64,000 nucleotides of DNA from contig JAHQIY010000002.1 in assembly GCA_019054805.1 (NCBI GenBank), positions 1,984,001 through 2,048,000 on the forward strand, written 5' to 3'. The position numbers were made by a program, and so were the translations under genes. A model generated the notes under the pieces. It worked only from the letters and a program-made list of their open reading frames with translations. It did no database searches and was not told where the DNA came from. Positions within the stretch are counted from its first letter, which is position 1. Each line of letters begins with the position of its first letter. The DNA is from Brachionus manjavacas. Taxonomy: Eukaryota; Rotifera; Eurotatoria; Ploima; Brachionidae. This document shows, piece after piece, positions 63,215 to 64,000 of the stretch.

Positions 63215-64000
63215 ATGGCAAATAAAAAAACTAGAGCAGGAAGCGAGGAAAAAAAAATTAGTCAACCAACTGCTCGATCAACCGAAATCAACAAATTGAT
63301 CTTAATTCCGGTTGTTTTGTCAATGGCAATCGGTGCATCCATTTATTACAATAATTGGCTTTCTAGTAAAGTAAATACTCCGTTGAGTGAGCCTAGGATA
63401 ATCAATGAAACTGATTACAAATCTGATGAAAATTTGGATAGATTTTGGGGTACTTATAGGCCACAGCTCTATTTTGGACTCAAGACAAGATCACCTAATC
63501 CACTTCTTGCCGGTCTCATGTGGTTTAACCAATTTAGTCAGCGTTTTCAGATGAGGTAATTAATAGAAGATTATTTTTATTGAAAAAATTATAAGATTAA
63601 ATTTCTAAGACACTGGTGTGACCAAGGTGATGGTTTGCTAAAATATGGCTGGGTAGCTCATGATGGACGAAATTTCGGAGTACATGATGTTTATGAAAGC
63701 AACGAAAATGGTTATTCACTGAGAGCTTCATGGATTAAAAGAAACGGTGGCAAAGATGGAGGAGACTGGACCACTCGGGTGAAAGCCTATTCATTTAGTG
63801 CTGATCAGTCAGCTCAATTTGTGTCATTGATTTTTTATTTTTCAACAGAATACACAGGATGGATTCAAGCTTCTAAAAAAGAATCTGCTTCTTTATCGAT
63901 ATTAAGTGGAGAGACCAAAGATGTTGGTAAATTTGTCGCTAAGGTTAAAATTAATCCAAACGAGAACCAAAAAGTATTCTTGAACCAAGTGACCGGAAAC
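63215..64000 (+). CDS. MOGS: Mannosyl-oligosaccharide glucosidase (glucosidase I), 5' part
   Basis: ER glucosidase that trims the outermost alpha-1,2-glucose from newly transferred N-glycans (family GH63). Exons: 63215-63555 and 63610 to beyond the window end, with a 54-bp intron. The start ATG gives a short basic cytosolic tail, then a signal-anchor helix (LILIPVVLSMAIGASIYY, residues 28-45), as expected for a type II membrane protein. The luminal part carries FWGTYRPQLYFGLKTRSPNP, CDQGDGLLKYGWVAHDG and KDGGDWTTRV, all typical of the GH63 N-terminal domain. The catalytic C-terminal domain is outside the window. A TTTTTTAG acceptor-like site ends 2 nt before the ATG. Confidence 0.95.

Overview
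The window is eukaryotic and animal: very AT-rich DNA with intron-split genes. Most introns are about 48-70 bp, all read with GT..AG ends. The protein set includes a class A GPCR, ATR, WAVE/SCAR, PP1, ALG10, glucosidase I and D2HGDH. The base composition, tiny introns and invertebrate-type non-LTR and Tc1/mariner-like repeats would fit a lophotrochozoan such as a monogonont rotifer (Brachionus-like), but the species is an inference. No bacterial, organellar or CRISPR signal was seen.

Layout. 1-1099 (-): the 5' part of a neuropeptide-type GPCR, cut by the window edge and carrying a one-base homopolymer frame break. 5270-24610 (+): a 13-exon ATR checkpoint kinase gene whose 7.3-kb intron is packed with inverted-repeat elements. 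25777-26454 (+): a UFM1-specific protease. 27491-28186 (-): an unrecognised four-exon gene. 29965-31118 (+): ribosomal protein L5. 34373-35599 (-): PP1 catalytic subunit. 39963-40317 and 40561-42756 (+): ERH followed closely by NOP2. 43690-44266: an exact 192-bp tandem repeat that stays open as 64-aa units. 45773-47287 (+): D2HGDH. 47826-48275: two identical tRNA-Lys(UUU) genes facing each other. 48905-53103 (-): WAVE, with two DNA elements in its large intron. 53600-57000: a nested transposon cluster. 58927-59555 and 59745-60959 (-): an unrecognised gene and a C8orf76-like TPR gene. 61391-63099 (+): ALG10. 63215-end (+): MOGS, cut by the window edge.

Most genes are housekeeping and unrelated to one another: DNA-damage signalling, translation, rRNA methylation, dephosphorylation, actin branching. 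The exception is ALG10 and MOGS. They lie head-to-tail about 115 bp apart, and add and remove the same outermost glucose of the N-glycan precursor. The rest is AT-rich intergenic DNA with few recognisable signals. Exon boundaries were set by reading frame, splice dinucleotides and remembered family alignments, so terminal exons are the least certain parts.
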